This document shows, piece after piece, positions 61,639-64,000 of a stretch of DNA of 64,000 nt (its first letter is position 1; each line of letters starts with the position of its first letter). The position numbers and the translations under genes were made by a program. This stretch comes from Trichomonas vaginalis G3 (Eukaryota > Parabasalia > Trichomonadida > Trichomonadidae): assembly GCF_026262505.1 (NCBI RefSeq), contig NC_067207.1:30286082-30350081 (forward strand), written 5' to 3'. Below the pieces are notes generated by a model. That model searched no databases. It had not been told where the DNA came from and saw only the letters and a list, made by a program, of their open reading frames with translations.

Positions 61639-62213
61639 TGTCTTGAAACAGTACAAGTATTGTTCTGAAGCAGTACAAGTATTGTTCTGAAGCAGTACAA
61701 GTATTGTTCTGAAGCAGTACAAGTATTGTTCTGAAACAGTACAAGTATTGTTCTGAAGCAGTACAAGTATTGTTCTGAAGCAGTACAAGTATTGTTCTGA
61801 AGCAGTACAAGTATTGTTCTGAAGCAGTACAAGTATTGTTCTGAAGCAGTACAAGTATTGTCTTGAAACAGTACAAGTATTGTTCTGAAGCAGTACAAGT
61901 ATTGTTCTGAAGCAGTACAAGTATTGTTCTGAAACAGTACAAGTATTGTTCTGAAACAGTACAAGTATTGTTCTGAAACAGTACAAGTATTGTTCTGAAA
62001 AAGTACAAGTATTGTTCTGAAACAGAAAATTTTTCTCACAAATTGAGAGCTTTTACGGGAAATTTGTTCTGAAAAAGTTCAAGTCTTGTTCTGAAGCAGT
62101 ACAAATATTGTTCTGAAAAAGTACAAGTATTGTTCTGAAAAAGTACAAGACTAGTTCTGAAACAGTACAAGTATTGTTCTGAAAAAGTACAAGACTAGTT
62201 CTGAAACAGAACA
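61639..62213. repeat. 22-bp iteron-like array between divergent genes (about 24 units)
   Basis: The unit is ACAAGTATTGTTCTGAAGCA plus GT, with variants GAAACA and GAAAAA. There are about 17 units at 61639-62025 and about 7 at 62064-62213, split by a 38-bp spacer. Period 22 is not a multiple of three, and the open frames across the array are read-through of the repeat, not genes. The array fills the whole space between the start codons at 61638 and 62214. Confidence 0.95.
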
Positions 62214-62579
62214 ATGGACAACATCGAGCCATTAGATGAGGCAATTTACCTTATAGAGATAAATGAAGTTGTTAAGCAGTACTTGGGCAAGGACAAAGCC
62301 AACAAGTCCCTCGGCTTCTGGTTGTCTGGAAGAGGTGCGCTGAAAATCGAAATTGAAACCGGAATTCCAATTCAAATACCAGAAAACACTCCTGTAGACG
62401 ACATAAAGGAGATGAAGAAAGAAGCTCTTCTCAAGTTCTTTGCAAAGCGCCCATGGATACAACTTCCAAACAGAGAGAGTCCAATTCCACGAATTATACA
62501 AATTCTCAGAGCACTGTTCCACTTCTCGGGTCAGCCGTTCTACATAACCTCAGAAGGCGACATCCAGCCAGTTCAGTAA
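62214..62579 (+). CDS. Maverick hypothetical protein, 121 aa
   Basis: Whole frame starting at the last base of the 22-bp array. Mixed charge, with a KFFAKRPWIQLPNRESPIPR stretch near the middle and a hydrophobic-aromatic end. No family recognised. Its placement with the array as 5' region suggests regulation together with the minus-strand gene at 61309. Confidence 0.55.
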   Translation: MDNIEPLDEAIYLIEINEVVKQYLGKDKANKSLGFWLSGRGALKIEIETGIPIQIPENTPVDDIKEMKKEALLKFFAKRPWIQLPNRESPIPRIIQILRALFHFSGQPFYITSEGDIQPVQ

Positions 62580-62693
62580 ACATCTCATTTTAACTCACTT
62601 TTTTAATGTTTTTTGTGAAAGTGTCAAAAATAAATTGTTTTCATGAGTTTTCTACGATGTTAGAAAAAATGTTATTTTCTAATATCTTCACAT

Positions 62694-63554
62694 TCAATAC
62701 TTTTTCAGCACTTTTCCGTAGTTATATATGAAAGACAATTCGAGATAAAAGTCATAGTACAATGGAATAATATGTTGCACACCATTTGTTGTGAACCAAA
62801 CTTGAAAGTCAGAGAAACTGTTACTAGATGGTTCGTAGAATTTAGAAGCAAAGTCATAAAAGTCCTTACCAATACATAGAAAACTATTGTTGCTTGAACT
62901 GAAACTTGCATGACACATAACATTTTGAGGGTCAAACACGTTTCTATAAACTGTCAAATCTGCTGGTGGAAGTATAAATTTAAATGGACCATCTGGTGGT
63001 AATGGTTCGTTCTGGTTTAGTAACCGAAGAAATTGTGCCCAAGAACGTTTGTCTACTTCCCAAAATAAAAACTCTGTATCTCTTGGAGGGTTAATTTCAA
63101 TCTTTTGAAATGAAACGGTGGAGTTCATCTTGTCATATTCTAGTTTCAGATAGTATGTTCCATTTAGTAAAGAGTTGTATTTTTTTTGAAATTCCCAATA
63201 ATATTTGTTCATTTGAGTTTGAAAGTCATTTAGAGTTTTCTCAAGACTTTCGTCTGAACGAACTGTAAAGATTCTCATTTCGTCAAATTTGTCTATTAGA
63301 CCATCAGAACCTTCATACTGCCCATGAAAATATACTGCGAACATAAATGCGTTAGTTCTATTTGAAAACAAAACTCTTCTAAATCCTATTGCCTTTGCAT
63401 CTGAAGGACTTTGAAGCCAACGAATTGGATAGTCAAACCTGTATGCTCGGGATGAAATTTCTTCATCTGAAATAGTCCTACCAGCATTTGTAAAGATATA
63501 GTCTAACGGTTTTGTATCTGCTACTTTTGTTCTTTGTTTTTCAACCTGAAGCAT
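62694..63554 (-). CDS. Maverick 286-aa protein, whole copy
   Basis: Whole frame of 286 residues, the reference for the partial copy at 1-684 and the interrupted paralogue at 6604-9349. The N-terminus MLQVEKQRTKVADTKPLDYI is followed by RFDYPIRWLQSP. A central charged region and a C-terminal block with MCHASFSSSNNSFLC and FSDFQVWFTT follow. The ATG lies behind ATATTTTTACATATATTAA, the common promoter box. A virion or attachment role is possible but unproven. Confidence 0.7.
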   Translation of the reverse strand: MLQVEKQRTKVADTKPLDYIFTNAGRTISDEEISSRAYRFDYPIRWLQSPSDAKAIGFRRVLFSNRTNAFMFAVYFHGQYEGSDGLIDKFDEMRIFTVRSDESLEKTLNDFQTQMNKYYWEFQKKYNSLLNGTYYLKLEYDKMNSTVSFQKIEINPPRDTEFLFWEVDKRSWAQFLRLLNQNEPLPPDGPFKFILPPADLTVYRNVFDPQNVMCHASFSSSNNSFLCIGKDFYDFASKFYEPSSNSFSDFQVWFTTNGVQHIIPLYYDFYLELSFIYNYGKVLKKY

Positions 63555-63702
63555 TTAATATATGTAAAAATATATTGTTTTAAAATGGTATGCCATTTCA
63601 TATTTCTCATCTAACAAACAAGTTTCCCAACGGTCTTCTCCAACAAACTCAGCGTACAGTTCAAATAAAATTTAAAAAATGTCACTTTTTTGAAAAACGT
63701 TT

Positions 63703-64000
63703 TTACTTCATGCAATGTTTTATTTCTGTGCCGTCTTCAAGTATGCCCCAATATTTCCTTTTCGATATTACATGAACTTCGGAAAATACCTTATCTAGCT
63801 TAAAACAGCCCATCTTTTCACCGACCATTCCCATTTCAATGAGTTTGTTGTATCCTTCTTCGTTCGTCATGAGTGCGTCAATGTTCTCATAGTAAACCTT
63901 GACTTTCGATTTGACTTCGGAGAAGAATTTGTTGTACTCGTCAAGGACTGCTTTTGCGAACTGTGGGTAAGACCAATGTTCGACAATAGGTTTTAATGTG
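63703..64000 (-). CDS. PolB 3' end of copy 2 (window-edge partial)
   Basis: Same gene as 854-3004, entering from the right edge, with the stop at 63703-63705. Similar to copy 1 except for short diverged patches. Too little is present to judge whether it is whole. Confidence 0.75.
   Translation of the reverse strand, partial: TLKPIVEHWSYPQFAKAVLDEYNKFFSEVKSKVKVYYENIDALMTNEEGYNKLIEMGMVGEKMGCFKLDKVFSEVHVISKRKYWGILEDGTEIKHCMK

Larger units (their letters stand above)
48237..64000. mobile_element. Maverick/Polinton, copy 2 (left-hand part)
   Basis: Starts at the hairpin tip and runs off the window within PolB. Gene order is large structural gene, major capsid, minor capsid, SF3 helicase, packaging ATPase, KilA-N, unknowns, 286-aa protein, PolB. 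The structural and capsid genes are broken (about eight to ten interruptions in all), while the helicase, ATPase, KilA-N and several unknown genes look whole. High identity to copy 1 where they overlap suggests a young element. Confidence 0.9.

Noticed and set aside
61589-62244. Long frames with LYCFRTILVL repeats
   Set aside because: The 22-bp array lacks stops in several frames, which creates long frames; only the 109-aa gene downstream has independent sequence.
1-64000. The window as a tandem duplication of a 62.9-kb unit (position 1 matches 62872)
   Set aside because: The match stays within the Maverick, and two independent copies of a repeated element explain it; flanking host sequence beyond the window would be needed to argue otherwise.

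Overview
The window looks like a piece of a trichomonad (parabasalid) genome, closest in style to Trichomonas vaginalis. It is AT-rich and its genes lack visible introns. Several genes have a TCA(C/T)(A/T) initiator just upstream of the ATG. The gene families fit as well: a CK1-type kinase with a basic tail, BspA-like leucine-rich repeats, Pmp-like beta-helix surface proteins, long coiled-coil proteins and a receptor-like protein with a bacterial-type receiver domain. Two Maverick/Polinton elements and several Mutator-like (MULE) elements are also present. The species call is inference.

Layout. (1) 1-11,185 is the right-hand part of one Maverick (copy 1). It carries an unknown 286-aa-type protein, protein-primed PolB, small proteins, an rve integrase, a phage-type fibre and a D12-class adenine methyltransferase. 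It is broken, and a satellite-bearing MULE-like element sits inside one gene. (2) 11,210-16,107 is a nest of MULE termini around a 2.46-kb MULE with a decayed transposase, followed by a related palindrome that keeps the empty target site. (3) 16,990-47,919 holds the host genes: CFAP58-like axonemal protein, Pmp-like membrane protein, three copies of a beta-helix family, two coiled-coil proteins, CK1 kinase, carboxymuconolactone decarboxylase-like protein, RBM22/Ecm2-like splicing factor, maspardin-like hydrolase, HP1-like chromodomain protein, a decayed BspA-like gene and a 1,382-aa receptor-like receiver protein. Small inverted-repeat elements, a 24-copy 32-bp satellite and recent duplications lie between them. 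(4) 47,988-48,231 is a lone MULE terminus. (5) 48,237-64,000 is the left-hand part of a second Maverick (copy 2): large structural gene, major capsid, probable minor capsid, SF3 helicase, packaging ATPase, KilA-N regulator, a 22-bp repeat array between divergent genes, the 286-aa protein and the start of PolB.

Position 1 matches 62,872, and the two Mavericks differ at only about nine of the first 684 bases. The two part-copies together therefore show nearly the whole gene order of one family about 25 kb long. Replication (PolB, SF3 helicase), integration (integrase), packaging (ATPase), particle (capsid proteins, fibre) and regulation or modification (KilA-N, adenine methyltransferase) are all represented. 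I recognised no cysteine protease. Many Maverick genes share an AT-rich box ending at the ATG, unlike the host initiator, and two divergent pairs are served by a single 18-bp spacer.

The most unusual signals are an 82-bp target duplication around the satellite element, the paired empty and filled MULE sites, a covarying GC-rich hairpin at the Maverick tips, the 22-bp repeat array, and a TGTCACTTTT word shared by otherwise unrelated element ends.
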